In this document: positions 22,343 to 33,572 of the stretch, piece after piece | Position numbering within the stretch: position 1 is the stretch's first letter | Layout: each line of letters opens with the position of its first letter | Assembly (NCBI GenBank): GCA_025667525.1 | Contig: CM046882.1 | Coordinates: 544,496,630-544,560,629 of the forward strand | Direction: 5' to 3' | DNA length: 64,000 nucleotides | From: Glebionis coronaria | Lineage: Eukaryota; Streptophyta; Magnoliopsida; Asterales; Asteraceae | Made by a program: the position numbers and the translations under genes | Notes under the pieces: model-generated | Told to the model about the DNA's origin: nothing | What the model saw: the letters and a program-made list of their open reading frames with translations, nothing else | Databases searched by the model: none

Positions 22343-25300
22343 TCACATTTCGTTCTGCTGGAACAGATGAGGATACCTTTCCTTGAAAAAGTCCTCACGT
22401 TCCCAAGTGTATTCCGGTCCACGCTTAGAATTCCATCGAACCTTCACAATGGGAATTCTACTACGCTTCAGCCTCTTGACCTCTCGGTCCATAATTTCCA
22501 CAGGTTCTTCCACAAAATGCATTTTGTCGTCCAGTCGAATCTCGTCCAAAGGAATCACCAATTCCTTATCCGCCAAACTCTTCTTCAGGTTCGATACGTG
22601 AAACGTGTCGTGAATAGCACTAAGCTCGTTCGGCAATTCTAACTTGTACGCTACTGGTCCAATTCGTTCAACGATCTTAAATGGTCCAATATACCTCGGA
22701 CTCAACTTTCCTTTCTTCCCAAAACGAATTACACCCTTCCACGGCGATACCTTGAGCATAACCATATCTCCGACTTCAAACTCCAACGGTTTCCTTCTGT
22801 TATCGGCATAACTCTTCTGTCGGCTTCTCGCAGCAAGTAGTCGGTTCTTGATTTGCACAATCTTCTCTATCGTTTCTAAAACCATTTCGGGTCCAGTCAA
22901 TTGACTTTCTCCTACTTCACTCCAACACACAGGTGATCTACACTTCCTTCCATACAATGCTTCGAACGGTGCTGCCTTGATACTCGCATGATAACTATTA
23001 TTATACGAAAACTCCACTAGAGGCAAGTGGCGTTCCCAACTTCCTCCAAAATCAATTACGCATGCTCGGAGCATGTCCTCCATCGTCTGAATAGTTCGTT
23101 CACTCTGGCCATCAGTTTCCGGGTGATAAGCCGTACTTAAATTCAATTCAGTGCCCATCGCACGTTGAAGCGATTTCCAAAATTCCGAAGTAAATCTACT
23201 GTCGCGATCCGAAATGATCGATAACGGCACTCCATGTCTGCAGACGATCTCTTTCACGTACACACTGGCTAGCTTTTCCATGCTGTCCGTCTTCTTCATA
23301 GGTAAGAAATGAGCAGATTTCGTTAACCTATCCACTATTACCCATATCATATCACATCCACTAGGAGTTCTAGGTAAACCCGTCACGAAATCCATAGCGA
23401 TTTTCTCCCATTTCCATTCCGGGATCTCTGGTTGTACCAACAATCCAGACGGTTTCTTATGTTCTGCTTGAACCTTCGCGCAAGTCAAACACTTACTAAC
23501 GTAACGAGCAATATCCGCTTTCATATTCGGCCACCAATAAACTTTCTTCAGGTCGTGATACATTTTGTCCGATCCAGGATGTATCGAATATTTCGACTTA
23601 TGCGACTCGTTCATAACCAATTCTCGTACTCCAGGCTTTCCTTCCTCAGATGAACACAATGGTAACCAAATCCGATTCTCAAAATATCTCAGTCCGTCTG
23701 ACCTAATCACGAAAAGAGGTTTCAACATTCTTCCCAAGTTCTCAGCTTCAACATTCCCTTTCATTAGTCCCCTCTCTTGAGCCTTCAGTATAGTTTCGGT
23801 TAAGTCAACGCTCTCAGTCATCACCAAAGCTCTGACTCTCAAAGGTTTCTCCCGTTCCTTCCTACTCAGTGCATCCGCTACAACATTCGCCTTGCCAGGG
23901 TGGTAGCGAATTTCGCAGTCGTAATCACTCAGTAGTTCAACCCATCGTCTCTGTCGCATGTTCAACTCCTTTTGATCTAAAATGTGTTGCAAACTCTTAT
24001 GGTCAGTGAATACAACACACTTCGTCCCATACAAATAATGTCTCCACAACTTCAACGCAAAAACTACAGCTCCTAATTCCAAATAGTGCGTCGTGTAGTT
24101 CTCCTCATTCTTCCTCAGTTGCCTCGATGCGTAAGCTATCACCTTTTCACGTTGCATCAATACCGCTCCATAACCCTTACGAGATGCATCACAATACACT
24201 ACAAAATCTTCGGTTCCTTCAGGCAATGACAATATCGGTGCGGAACATAACTTGTCCTTGAGCGTTTTGAAAGCGAGTTCTTCCTCATTTCCCCATTCAT
24301 ACACCCTATTCTTTTCGGTAAGCTTTGTCAATGGTTTTGCAATCAACGAAAATCCTTCAATGAACCTTCGATAATACCCAGCTAAACCAAGGAATTGTCG
24401 AACTTCAGTCGGCGTTGTCGGTGCCGACCATTCCCTGATCGCTTCGACCTTGGCAGGATCCACGCGAACTCCCTTGCTATCAATCACGTGACCTAGGAAT
24501 TGCACGGATTCTAACCAAAACTCACACTTCGAGAACTTCGCATACAGCTTCTCCTTCTTTAACAACTCCAAAATCTTCCTCAGGTGCTTCTCGTGCTCCT
24601 CCTTACTCTTAGAGTAAATAAGTATATCATCGATGAAAACAATAACAAACTTATCTAGATACGGCTTGCACACGCGATTCATAAGGTCCATGAATACAGC
24701 AGGCGCGTTCGTCAACCCAAACGGCATCACTCGAAATTCAAAGTGTCCATACCGCGTACGAAAGGCAGTTATAGGAATATCCTCCTCTCTTACACGTAGT
24801 TGATGATACCCTGATCTTAAGTCGATCTTTGAGTATACACTGGAACCTTGCAATTGATCAAACAAATCGTCAATCATCGGCAATGGGTACCGATTCTTAA
24901 CCGTCAGCTTGTTGAGTTCCCTATAGTCAATACACATCCGAAATGAACCATCTTTCTTCTTCACAAACAACACTGGCGCTCCCCACGGTGATGAGCTCGG
25001 CCTAATAAATCCCTTGTCCATCAATTCCTTCAGTTGATCCGATAACTCCTTTAACTCGAATGGTGCTAAGCGATAAGGTGCACGCGCAACCGGCGCAGCT
25101 CCTGGCACCAAATCAATTCGAAACTCGACCTCACGGGTGGGTGGTAAACCCGGCAACTCGTCTGGAAAAACTTCCGGATATTCGCAGATAACAGGTACCT
25201 CTTTAATCCTCGCCTCTAAATCACCATCACTCGAAACCTGTGCCAAAAACACATCGCATCCGCTCTCTACATACTTCATCATTTTCAAACAGGAAATCAC

Positions 25301-25873
25301 TTTCAAACGAGAAGTGCATTCGTCTCCCTTCACAGTCAAGACTTTATTCCTCAACGGAATCTGAACTAATCTCTCGCCACAGACGATCATAGCACTGTGC
25401 GCCATTAGCCAATCCATTCCCACAATCACGTCGAACGATCCTAGCTCTATAGGCATCAAGTCGATTTTAAAAGCGTAATTTCCTAACTTCAAGGTACACC
25501 CTTTCAGTATAGAATTTGTACTAACAATTTTTCCATCGGCTAACTCAACGTTATAACTAGTCGCTAACAACACCGGTTTTCTATCGATATGACGACTAAA
25601 TTTAACATCTACAAAACTCTTGTCGGAGCCAGAATCAAACAAAATACTAGCATAACAAGCGTCTAGCAAAAACGTACCGGTAACCACGTTAGGACCCTGT
25701 GGTTTATCAGTCGTCCCTACTTGATACACGGCAGCAGCGTTGTTACCTCCCCGCTTGTTTCCTGCCTTCGGGCAATTCACTTGCATATGGCCTCTCTCTC
25801 CACATCCAAAACATCCCCTCATTCTGATAGCATTCGCCCCAGTGGCTACTCCTCCCGCTCGGCAACCAGACAT
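22343..25873 (-). CDS. Gypsy pol polyprotein: nucleocapsid knuckle, protease, RT, RNase H, integrase, chromodomain-like tail
   Basis: 1176 uninterrupted codons. Motifs in order: CCHC knuckle [14 protein letters not shown] (21-34); aspartic protease DSGS (80-83); reverse transcriptase with VFIDDILIY (412-420); RNase H with VVYCDAS (558-564) and TDH (623-625); integrase HHCC zinc finger (H758, H765, C795, C798) and the D828-D889-E925 triad (MDF, SDR, DGQSER); C-terminal chromodomain-like segment from about 1120 ([21 protein letters not shown]). That tail marks a chromovirus. Together with the 2.8-kb LTRs it suggests the Tekay/Del clade (inference). The listed Met lies just after a zinc-knuckle fragment that originally belonged to gag, so this start is produced by the insertion at about 25899-26267. 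All catalytic residues I can check are present. Confidence 0.92.
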   Translation of the reverse strand: MSGCRAGGVATGANAIRMRGCFGCGERGHMQVNCPKAGNKRGGNNAAAVYQVGTTDKPQGPNVVTGTFLLDACYASILFDSGSDKSFVDVKFSRHIDRKPVLLATSYNVELADGKIVSTNSILKGCTLKLGNYAFKIDLMPIELGSFDVIVGMDWLMAHSAMIVCGERLVQIPLRNKVLTVKGDECTSRLKVISCLKMMKYVESGCDVFLAQVSSDGDLEARIKEVPVICEYPEVFPDELPGLPPTREVEFRIDLVPGAAPVARAPYRLAPFELKELSDQLKELMDKGFIRPSSSPWGAPVLFVKKKDGSFRMCIDYRELNKLTVKNRYPLPMIDDLFDQLQGSSVYSKIDLRSGYHQLRVREEDIPITAFRTRYGHFEFRVMPFGLTNAPAVFMDLMNRVCKPYLDKFVIVFIDDILIYSKSKEEHEKHLRKILELLKKEKLYAKFSKCEFWLESVQFLGHVIDSKGVRVDPAKVEAIREWSAPTTPTEVRQFLGLAGYYRRFIEGFSLIAKPLTKLTEKNRVYEWGNEEELAFKTLKDKLCSAPILSLPEGTEDFVVYCDASRKGYGAVLMQREKVIAYASRQLRKNEENYTTHYLELGAVVFALKLWRHYLYGTKCVVFTDHKSLQHILDQKELNMRQRRWVELLSDYDCEIRYHPGKANVVADALSRKEREKPLRVRALVMTESVDLTETILKAQERGLMKGNVEAENLGRMLKPLFVIRSDGLRYFENRIWLPLCSSEEGKPGVRELVMNESHKSKYSIHPGSDKMYHDLKKVYWWPNMKADIARYVSKCLTCAKVQAEHKKPSGLLVQPEIPEWKWEKIAMDFVTGLPRTPSGCDMIWVIVDRLTKSAHFLPMKKTDSMEKLASVYVKEIVCRHGVPLSIISDRDSRFTSEFWKSLQRAMGTELNLSTAYHPETDGQSERTIQTMEDMLRACVIDFGGSWERHLPLVEFSYNNSYHASIKAAPFEALYGRKCRSPVCWSEVGESQLTGPEMVLETIEKIVQIKNRLLAARSRQKSYADNRRKPLEFEVGDMVMLKVSPWKGVIRFGKKGKLSPRYIGPFKIVERIGPVAYKLELPNELSAIHDTFHVSNLKKSLADKELVIPLDEIRLDDKMHFVEEPVEIMDREVKRLKRSRIPIVKVRWNSKRGPEYTWEREDFFKERYPHLFQQNEM

Positions 25874-25898
25874 CCTGTGACCTGCTTTTCCATTGAAG

Positions 25899-26267
25899 GC
25901 CTACTAATTCTAAGGATTTGTTAATGGATGGATTAGATCTATGGATTTGGTGGAAGAGATGGGGAAGAAGGAGATTAGGTGTAGAGAGAGAAAGTAGAGG
26001 GAAGAAAAGTAGAGAGAGAAAGTGATTAGATTAAATGAAAGTGTAAATGAATGAATGACCAACCCCCTCCTAACATGCTAGGAGGGGTATATATATAGCC
26101 CACCCTACATGTGGGCTATATGGACTATACATTATAAAGTGGATCACGAGCCTATTACATAATTGTCGTTGGAGCGACCGATCCTTCACAAATACGTAAA
26201 ACGTATTTCCAACAATCTCCCCCTAAGGGAGGTCGCTCCAAGTTACAAAGTTCTAAATATTTCTATA
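25899..26267 (-). mobile_element. LTR-bearing fragment inserted at the gag zinc-knuckle region
   Basis: An LTR-like block (25919-26214, TGTTAATGG...TTTCCAACA, 296 bp) is followed by ATCTCCCCCTAAGGG, a minus-strand polypurine tract, and about 40 further bases. It splits the Gypsy zinc-knuckle region: gag runs to CGKC and then into foreign sequence and a stop, while AGHRMSGC lies on the other side. The block resembles the LTR of the element at 35846-40037: GA-rich run, CCCCTCCT/AGGAGGGG hairpin beside TATATATA, and the same TTTCCAACA-ATCT-CCCCC junction. It looks like a 5'-truncated copy (3' LTR plus a little interior). Exact ends and target duplication are uncertain; TGAA may be shared. Confidence 0.65.
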
Positions 26268-27184
26268 GCTCGTGAACATTTGCCGCATGCAGGCGGGCAA
26301 TTCCCTACATGGTACAAGTTGCACCTACCACAGTGAGGATTCACTTTTACTCCTCTGGGGTTTGTCACAACCCTCATCCCTTCATTCCTTCGTTGGTTAA
26401 ACTGCTGATTGCGGTTCTGACCATGGTTGTTTCGATTTCCACCTCGGTTTTGGCCCTGGGATTGATTGCTTTGTGCCGCTTCCCATTTCCTCTTATTTCC
26501 TTCAGCAATGAAGTTCTTCTTGTCCTGGAGCTTGACGTCCATCAATGCGTGAGCCATCTGGACCGCTTCATCAAACGACCCAGGTTTAGACGAAGTCGTC
26601 TCACCTTTGATATTGCTGGATAAACCTTTGATGTACTGTTTCATCTTCTTGGCATCATTGGCAAAAATGTCTGGACACAAAAGGCTTAGTTCATTAAACC
26701 TCCTGGTGTAAGCAGCGATATCATTGTTCTTCAAGGTCAGGTGCCTCAACTCATCTTCCAATTGACCCAATTCCTCTTTCGGGCAGAACTTCTTAGTCAA
26801 AAGAGCTTTTGTCGCAGTCCATGTTCTTGCATTCGCTACAGCCAATCCAACAGTGGCTACTTGGGTGTTCCACCAACTTAATGCATCGTCAAGAAACGTA
26901 GCAGCCGCAAACTTAACCTTGTCCGCTTCTGAACAACCGCTGATCTCGAAAGTACTTTCAACCTTTTCCAACCATCTTCTAAGTTCTAGAGCTCCACCAG
27001 TTCCACGAAATTGCGTGGGACCGCATTTCATAAAACAAGAATAGGTACACACTCTCGGGGCTTGCTGTCTCCCCGCGTTTCTACCCTGGTCCTGATTTCT
27101 CCCGGCTCGGTCTGCTTCTAGCGCATTTGCTATAGCTTCCTGAATCATTGTGTTTACACGATCGGCGGTTAGCTTTGGAGGCAT
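26243..27184 (-). CDS. Gypsy gag (capsid), truncated at its C-terminus by an insertion
   Basis: 313 codons. It begins MPPKLTADRVNTMIQEAI, followed by the retrotransposon gag domain at about 45-190 (FRGTGGALELRRWLEKVE, FLDDALSWWNTQV, YTRRFNELSLLCPD). Then comes a Gln/Asn/Arg-rich linker and a Cys/His segment CGRCNLYHVGNC ... CGKC. The last ten codons are foreign, read from the inserted fragment. Gag and pol were probably one frame or linked by a frameshift before the insertion. The capsid part looks intact, but the protein lacks its nucleocapsid knuckles. Confidence 0.88.
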   Translation of the reverse strand: MPPKLTADRVNTMIQEAIANALEADRAGRNQDQGRNAGRQQAPRVCTYSCFMKCGPTQFRGTGGALELRRWLEKVESTFEISGCSEADKVKFAAATFLDDALSWWNTQVATVGLAVANARTWTATKALLTKKFCPKEELGQLEDELRHLTLKNNDIAAYTRRFNELSLLCPDIFANDAKKMKQYIKGLSSNIKGETTSSKPGSFDEAVQMAHALMDVKLQDKKNFIAEGNKRKWEAAQSNQSQGQNRGGNRNNHGQNRNQQFNQRRNEGMRVVTNPRGVKVNPHCGRCNLYHVGNCPPACGKCSRAIEIFRTL

Positions 27185-27543
27185 GGTGTTATCGAATATC
27201 TCTTTCTACAAGACAGGGAAAATAGAAAAAAACAATGTAAGTATACACATCAAGATTAAGATGGATTTCTCTTTCAAGACATAATATACATACAACGACA
27301 CATCACTACAGAGTTACTAATATTCATCAATTCACATCACAAAAGATCAAATTTAAGACATATCACAGATCATGAAAGGTAAACATGGATTGTATTGATA
27401 GTTAACCAAAATTGTGACAAGTATTGCCACTACAATCATTCACCATAAAACTTAAGTCCTCAAGTTTTTCGTCATAATACCATCATACAAAAGTCTAAAA
27501 CAGTTCTATTACAACGATCAAAGATAAAATACAAGACAAGCAA
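27185..27543 (-). other. Spacer between pre-gag ORF and gag
   Basis: About 360 bases without an open frame of note. In element orientation it could hold a splice acceptor or internal ribosome entry for gag; I see no decisive signal. Confidence 0.3.
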
Positions 27544-28620
27544 CTAGGCATGTGGTGATCCACATGGCCTCTTGGATGGCGGTTCGTCATCATCTTCCTC
27601 GGGTTCCTCTTCGCTATCATCCTTGTCCACATCATCCATTTTTCTCTTTCCTTTGTCGTTCGGCCCATATTCAGTCTCCTTTTTCGTCCCTGATGTAGAC
27701 CCACACTCAATCGCTACCTGATTTCCCACAGTAATACAAGCACCTCTAGTAGGCGGCTGAATCATGAAGTCATTAGCCTCCATCTCCAAATCGTCCACGA
27801 ATCTCCAATCTGGGGGCAATGATGCTCTCACTCGATGCTCCCAACTCTGCATCCTTGACAATCTCACTTGATCTTCCCTAACACGGTCAAGACTAGCGCT
27901 CAAATTCGCGACCATCGATCTTAGACTGTTGATGTCACTTTTGTTTACATTCCCATCATACTCAATTCTTGCAGTCCTTTCCAACAGTCTTTGGTGTGCC
28001 CTTTCATTCTTATCAAACCTCTTAATTACCCTGGTCTCAACTACAAACCGCTCATACATCAACCTATCCATCCTCCTCAAACGACCTGCGGGATCCCAGT
28101 AGTGTCTTGGTCTCGGAAAGTAGACCCTTGCGATATTCTCATGAATCGATTGCGACTTGGATGATTTGTTGGACTCTGCACCGCTCCCATTACTTACTTG
28201 AACAAATCCTGGCACTGTTCTCAAATAGTCCTTACAATTGTCCATCGGGCGATTAAAGGGTTGCTGCTCATATCGATCGGTTGGAGGTACTTCATAACCC
28301 TTCGGCGAATTCGGAGATTGAAACAAATCAGGTTCGGTCTGACCTACAGCATTCTCGGGAATACCATCATCCATTAGTTCCTCGGGCTCTTCCTCGGAAT
28401 CCTCACTCTCATCACTACTGATGCTAAAATTGTCCACCTCACTTTCATCATTGTCATTTTCCGGCCCTATTTCCTCTTCTGGAGCGATCCATCCATTGTC
28501 ATTATCCGGCGGGTTCGGAGGAAACGGTCCCCCTTCGTGACCTACGACATAATTGTTTCCATTACCATTAGGCGGTACCTCGGCCATTCCTGCAATAACA
28601 TCGAATTTCGGAGGGTACAT
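27544..28620 (-). CDS. Pre-gag ORF of the Gypsy element, 358 codons, function unknown
   Basis: It lies between the primer-binding site (345 bases upstream) and gag, on the same strand, and is open throughout. The N-terminus is rich in Pro/Asn/Gly. Residues 48-85 are a Ser/Glu/Asp acidic tract. Residues 168-190 are basic (YFPRPRHYWDPAGRLRR). Residues 181-260 are charged and probably helical, suggesting a coiled coil. The C-terminus pairs an acidic run (329-346) with basic clusters KGKRKM and PPSKRP that look like nuclear-localisation signals. I do not recognise a domain. Extra ORFs upstream of gag are known in Ogre/Tat-type Gypsy elements, but this pol is of chromovirus type. It may be an element-specific protein or captured host sequence. 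Confidence 0.7.
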   Translation of the reverse strand: MYPPKFDVIAGMAEVPPNGNGNNYVVGHEGGPFPPNPPDNDNGWIAPEEEIGPENDNDESEVDNFSISSDESEDSEEEPEELMDDGIPENAVGQTEPDLFQSPNSPKGYEVPPTDRYEQQPFNRPMDNCKDYLRTVPGFVQVSNGSGAESNKSSKSQSIHENIARVYFPRPRHYWDPAGRLRRMDRLMYERFVVETRVIKRFDKNERAHQRLLERTARIEYDGNVNKSDINSLRSMVANLSASLDRVREDQVRLSRMQSWEHRVRASLPPDWRFVDDLEMEANDFMIQPPTRGACITVGNQVAIECGSTSGTKKETEYGPNDKGKRKMDDVDKDDSEEEPEEDDDEPPSKRPCGSPHA

Positions 28621-28964
28621 AAGTAATTATACAATATTTATAAATACATGCATGCAAATGCAATGCAAAGGTGGTACATATGCCCAAAATGTAATAATAT
28701 GATGCTCATGCATGATTAATACAAAAATTACGATGTCGGATATTCCACGTATAATTTCAACGTCTACATATAGTAATTTCCATACTTACGTAATAATTAC
28801 CCACATATATACTTCAACTCAAAAGTATACGTCAAATGCCATGAATACAAAAATAAATCTTACCGGAGCCATGCAGGATAGTTGTGTGTGCTTGGACCAT
28901 TTCTTACGACACCAAAAGTTATAGTTTAGGATTTTCAAAAACGACCTAGTTCTCTATAACTCAT

Positions 28965-28978
28965 GGCTCTGATTACCA
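28965..28978 (-). other. Primer-binding site of the Gypsy element
   Basis: The minus strand reads TGGTAATCAGAGCC, three bases inside the 5' LTR. It matches the initiator tRNA-Met 3' end (TGGTATCAGAGCC) with one extra A. Confidence 0.7.
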
Positions 28979-28981
28979 ATC

Positions 28982-31775
28982 TGTAACACCCCCACAAAAT
29001 GCTATGCGCAGCGGAACTACAACATTTGGGTGCTACTCGGTTATCATTACACACAAGATATATCGAACGACTCTAAAGAGACGTCAACTTAAAACTTGAA
29101 TTAAAAATTGTTAAATGATACATGTCCACGGTTTTTTCCAACCCCACTTGGTACAACAGAGTTTAGCGTTTACGGTCCCCATGAATCTCGACCCAAGTAT
29201 TTCAATTTCACAACAACATAACATTAAAATTTAAAGATGTTTAAGTAGGAAAGGGAGGAAAAACAAGCAGACTCCAAGCCATACACACAACATCCATCCC
29301 ATGCACGCTCCATGCTACACTTCAGCGGTTACCTGAAACACATGCCAAAATTTGGTCAACGAAAACGTTGAGTGGAATTCATAGGTTTTACAATTCATTT
29401 TGAACGTATATGAAATAAAAACCATTCACGATCATTCATAGACTTGTCGATCAAACAATCTATATTCAAGATACTGACAATTGTGTTTAAGCTCATGACA
29501 CTAAACCGTTAACTCAATCACCCGCGTAATAATTACCGGCGTGATTCAGATGAAACCATGGCCCCTAATAAGGCATCAGTTGCAATTATGCCTTGTCTCT
29601 TATCACAAATTATCCGTCCGCAGGGGGTATCAACGTACTAGCCCTCGTCTCGGATAGGGTAGTCAACCCCATAGTACTATCACTTTGTATAAGCGGCTAT
29701 TTCCCCCTTCGCAAGGGCAAGACAATAGTTAATAGTTCATGAAATTAGGGTCTTTTGCAACTAGGTACTCAACACAATTTCTAAGGCAACATTCGGGACT
29801 AACAATCATTCATGACATACGTTCATTTTAAAAACTAGCATGCATTTCCCTCGCGGGTAAAACAGTTTGAAATAATAGTAAGCGAGGCTATAAATTCACA
29901 CCTTATATATTAAGTAGTCGGTAGTTCGAGAGATGATCACTGACGACGATACGGATGCCCGGGTAAATCAACACCTATCAACCAAATAACGCGTAATGAG
30001 TAATCTCATTTTATAACCTTATGGTACTGTATAAAATACATAGATACTAGTCACTTAGGACAATTACAACTCACGCCAAAACAAAACAACAAGCATCACT
30101 CATTTTACACCATTTGTTCTTATTATTTACGTCATCCATTTTTACTCATTTTCGCCGGTACTTACCGAAAGTACGGGCTGTTTTACTATATTTAACCATT
30201 CTTATAAAATTTGACAAAATTCTCAAAAATACTATAAGACCTGTAGATAATACATTTTTAATCCCAATAAAAGTTTTTACTTATACGACCCGTTACTCAA
30301 CGCTTTTCCAAAAACTACATTTTTCGGACTGAAATTGTACTTCGACCAACTTGGACTTCTTTGACCTATTTGAAATGCACCTTTGACCTCTTTGACTCCT
30401 AAGTCCACTTATAGACTCAATTACACAGGTTTGTGACCAAAATTTGACCTTTGACCTTTTACCAATTCATACTTGTGGTCCTCGGGATTTTACTAAAACT
30501 ATACATAAATTCGGATTATGAAAGTTCTCGTCTCCCGGTACACGATCTTTAAAACCTCATAACTTTTGGATCGTTTGGAGTCACGAGCTCTACCTTATAC
30601 CAAATTAAAGCTAAGAAGGCCCTCTATGACTAAATTTAGCTATCTAGACCTGTAGGAAAATTTATTTTTATGAAAAGGTCTTAAACTTTCTTCCTAAATT
30701 TAACCATACCAAAATCACACTTACGCTCGATTCCAAACCTATTTATCATTACTAGGCTTCATCCTAAGCATTCCCAATCATAACCAAACACAAATTTCAG
30801 TCCCTAACCCCTATTGATCATCAACCTCATAAGCTAAAAATCTAAAAACTAACATGCAAACACTTGTATCCATCTAGAACATCAATAAACACAAAACCAA
30901 ACACAAAACCAATGCTCAAAACATCAATCACCATGGCTCCCCAAACACCCCCTTTTGCCGTGGGGTTTGGGTGACCAAATCACCACAACCAAATCAATTT
31001 TGGTGGGTTTGATTAGTGATTATACCCTCATTTCACATGAATTTAACATGCATTAATCCAATTAACCTCAAAAACGAGTTTAAATGATCTTGAAAATTTT
31101 TGGAAAAATAATTTGAATGCATGTGGGATTTGAGTACATAGAAAGGTGGGGAATGATAAGATTAGAGGTGGTCTAACCTTAGTTTCAATGAAAATCAAGT
31201 AGAAAAAATTTTTAATGGTGGTTTTGGTGGGTTTGGGGGTGACCGTCGGCTTAAGGAGAAGAGAGGGAGAGAACCAAAAATTTTTCCAAGTGTTTTTGTG
31301 AAGTTTGTGTGTTCTTTCCCCTTTTTGTAAATTTGGAAGGACCCATTGTGCAATTAAAGCTTTCTTTTGGCCTCAAGTAAAAACGTCACTAAAACTTTGC
31401 GGGATTGACTCACTAGTCATTTTAGAAAAATTTACGGGAGTCGGAAATTATCCCAAACACTCCAAAATACTTTTGGGATACTTTAAATGTACTCGGAAAG
31501 CTATAAAACTCACCCGACTCAACTTAACACGAATCGTAAGTAAAATTCTCGAAAAATTACATTATCGATAAATCGTCAATAATTATAGAAATTTGGGCAT
31601 CCATCGGGATCGTATTCGTCATCGTCCTTCTTGAATCGTCAATCGTAAAAATTATAACCTCGAACATCGGCTTTAACCAAAATACTTATATATATAGAAA
31701 TTAAAATTTATTAAAAATTTCAAAAATTAGCGTAATTTAGGGTAACGTTAATGACCTCGGTTCTAGGGTGTCACA
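28982..31775 (-). repeat. 5' LTR of the Gypsy element
   Basis: Same termini as the 3' LTR (TGTAACACCC...GTGTCACA) and nearly the same length. The transcription start of the element should lie within it; no unambiguous TATA box was assigned. Confidence 0.92.
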
Positions 31776-32439
31776 TAAGTAGAAAAAAATAAAAAAGTGG
31801 AATACAACTTTAAGACGGAATTAGTAATATTTACACTACTCGACACAAATTTTGGAGAGGCCGAGGCCCTTCCCGGTCTCCATGAAGTTCCGTCCTTGGT
31901 TACGACTTATGAAAAGTAATGTTCAAGTAACTTGAAGACATGACTTAGAACTTTATAAGTCACTGCCAGATTCATCACCTCAAATGGTGCAATTTTGGCT
32001 TAGCCGAGTTTTTTTCAAATGCTGCAAAGCATCTTACTTGTTAAAAAAAGTAGTAATACTTCGAACTTTACAAGTTAGCTTAAAATGTTATGAAAATTCA
32101 GTCATCTCCCTAAGAAGAAAAGGATGTTGTAAAGCAGAATGGAATGTGAGTTTCTATTTGAGGAGAGATTAGAAAGCGATAGCATAATGAAATCACTGTT
32201 GCAAATTTCTTACGAATACATACAGTTTTGAGTTAAAAGGCCTATTTTAAAGTTATTGCCAAGGACCTTCAAGTACCACGGGACGGCTTTGCTCAAAGAG
32301 ATGAGACTTCATACTGACAACTACAGCATGAATGCTGCAAAAATATCAAAATCCATGACAAGGTCAATGTAGGTTAGATAACAAAAAAAATCGTATATTG
32401 GCAAAAAAAGGACTCGTCTTGTGAGCTAAATTTTCTAAA

Positions 32440-33572
32440 CATGACTGGATTGACTTTGAGTTCCTAGGGAACTTGGCAGGCGAACCTTACACTGTGCAGA
32501 CAAACATATCACCCAAGGTCAAGGTAACCGAGAGCAGCAATTTCAACTATGGTTTGACCCAACAGCAACAGATTACTATAACTACACCATTCATTTGAAT
32601 CCTACTGAACTTGTGTAATTGAACCAATTCAAAGCACCATCACTCTTAAAAAACGGATATCCTAACATCTTAATCAGGAAATTCAGGTTAGGGTTTATTG
32701 TTCAAGAGACGAGTGAGACAAACTCGAGGACGAGTGATACCAACTGATGTAGCGGAAAAACAACTCTTCCAACTGATGTAGTTTAAAAATAACAAGGATA
32801 GATAATTGAATATGTTGATTCTAAAGAATACCAGAAACAACTCTTCCAACTATCGTTGATTCAAAAGAATACCGATAATTAGGCAAACTCCAACAATCGT
32901 TGATTCAACATATACCCGATTATTAAGAGAAAATTGAACAATAAACCCTAACCTGGATTCAAGTCAATTAACAAAGACTAAAAGTCTGTTTTTTATTCAT
33001 AACTTCATTATAATTTAATACAAAAAGTCCTAATTATATAGAAAAACTAAACTTGGGAAAAAAGATAACAATATTCTTCCCAGGAAACACAAAATCAGAA
33101 AAATAAATAAAACATACCACAAAATAAGAAAATTAAAATAAAAGATATCATAAATTAAGGAAACTAAATAATAAGTTTATTCTTCTTTCTCCATCAGTGA
33201 AGTGATTGCATACCCAAACCAACAAGGGATGCAAGTCTACTCTAGTTTATGGAATGCCAATAACTGGGCTACAAGAGGTGGTTTAGTCAAAATCGACTGG
33301 GCTGATGCGCCTTTTGTGGCTTACTACCCTGGGTTCAGTGCTAGAGCTTGTAAGCGGAACGACCTATTAGTATTAGCGTGCCATTCCATCTAAAGCCAAC
33401 TTGTGGACATCTAATGTTTACAACTTACAAGCAACTCACAATGAGTCAACAAGGTCAGCTCAAATGCATATGTAATAACCACATGATCTACAACTGTTAT
33501 ACATATTTCATGCATTTTAATGGACAGATGGCACCTGAATGTTCTAGCCACAATACTGCATCAAATCATTGA
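32440..33572 (+). pseudogene. XTH-like (xyloglucan endotransglucosylase/hydrolase) pseudogene, unit 1 copy
   Basis: Fragments in order match a GH16 [17 protein letters not shown] (from 32440), [13 protein letters not shown] in a shifted frame, [15 protein letters not shown] and [15 protein letters not shown] (33197-33393), and SQQGQLK...NNHMIYN...FNGQM-PEC (to about 33560), again in another frame. XTHs cut and rejoin xyloglucan in the cell wall. Here the catalytic motif that should read DEIDFE reads DWIDFE, so the nucleophile is gone. A one-base frameshift follows TNIS, and the exon encoding [11 protein letters not shown] has been replaced by 556 bp (32641-33196). The early exons are not recognisable. 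Confidence 0.8.
32641..33196. repeat. 556-bp unit 1-specific replacement with a 22-bp perfect inverted repeat
   Basis: It replaces 94 bp that unit 2 retains (53564-53657, an intron end and exon start of the XTH-like gene). Inside, 32684-32705 and 32934-32955 are perfect inverted copies starting CAGGTTAGGGTTTATTG. The words CAACTCTTCCAACT and TCGTTGATTCAA each occur twice between them. Origin unknown; possibly filler DNA or an unclassified small element. Confidence 0.6.

Larger units (their letters stand above)
19496..31775 (-). mobile_element. Ty3/Gypsy chromovirus (Tekay/Del-like), 12.28 kb, young
   Basis: Flanked by identical 5-bp duplications taagt (19491-19495 and 31776-31780). Minus-strand order: 5' LTR (31775-28982), primer-binding site, an extra 358-codon ORF, gag, an inserted LTR fragment, pol, polypurine tract, 3' LTR (22291-19496). 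The two LTRs (2796 and 2794 bp) differ by roughly a dozen to fifteen substitutions by eye, so the insertion is recent. Unit 2 has the empty site at about 52700 (ATTTTAAATAGAAC). Pol is one intact frame, but gag is cut by a later insertion, so this copy could move only with help in trans (inference). Confidence 0.93.

Noticed and set aside
27495..27710. 71-codon minus-strand frame
   Set aside because: Overlaps the C-terminus of the 358-codon pre-gag ORF in another frame; a shadow.
29000..31700. Possible tandem duplication between 19.5-22.3 kb and 29.0-31.8 kb
   Set aside because: These are the two LTRs of one element, with exact TSD, primer-binding site and polypurine tract.
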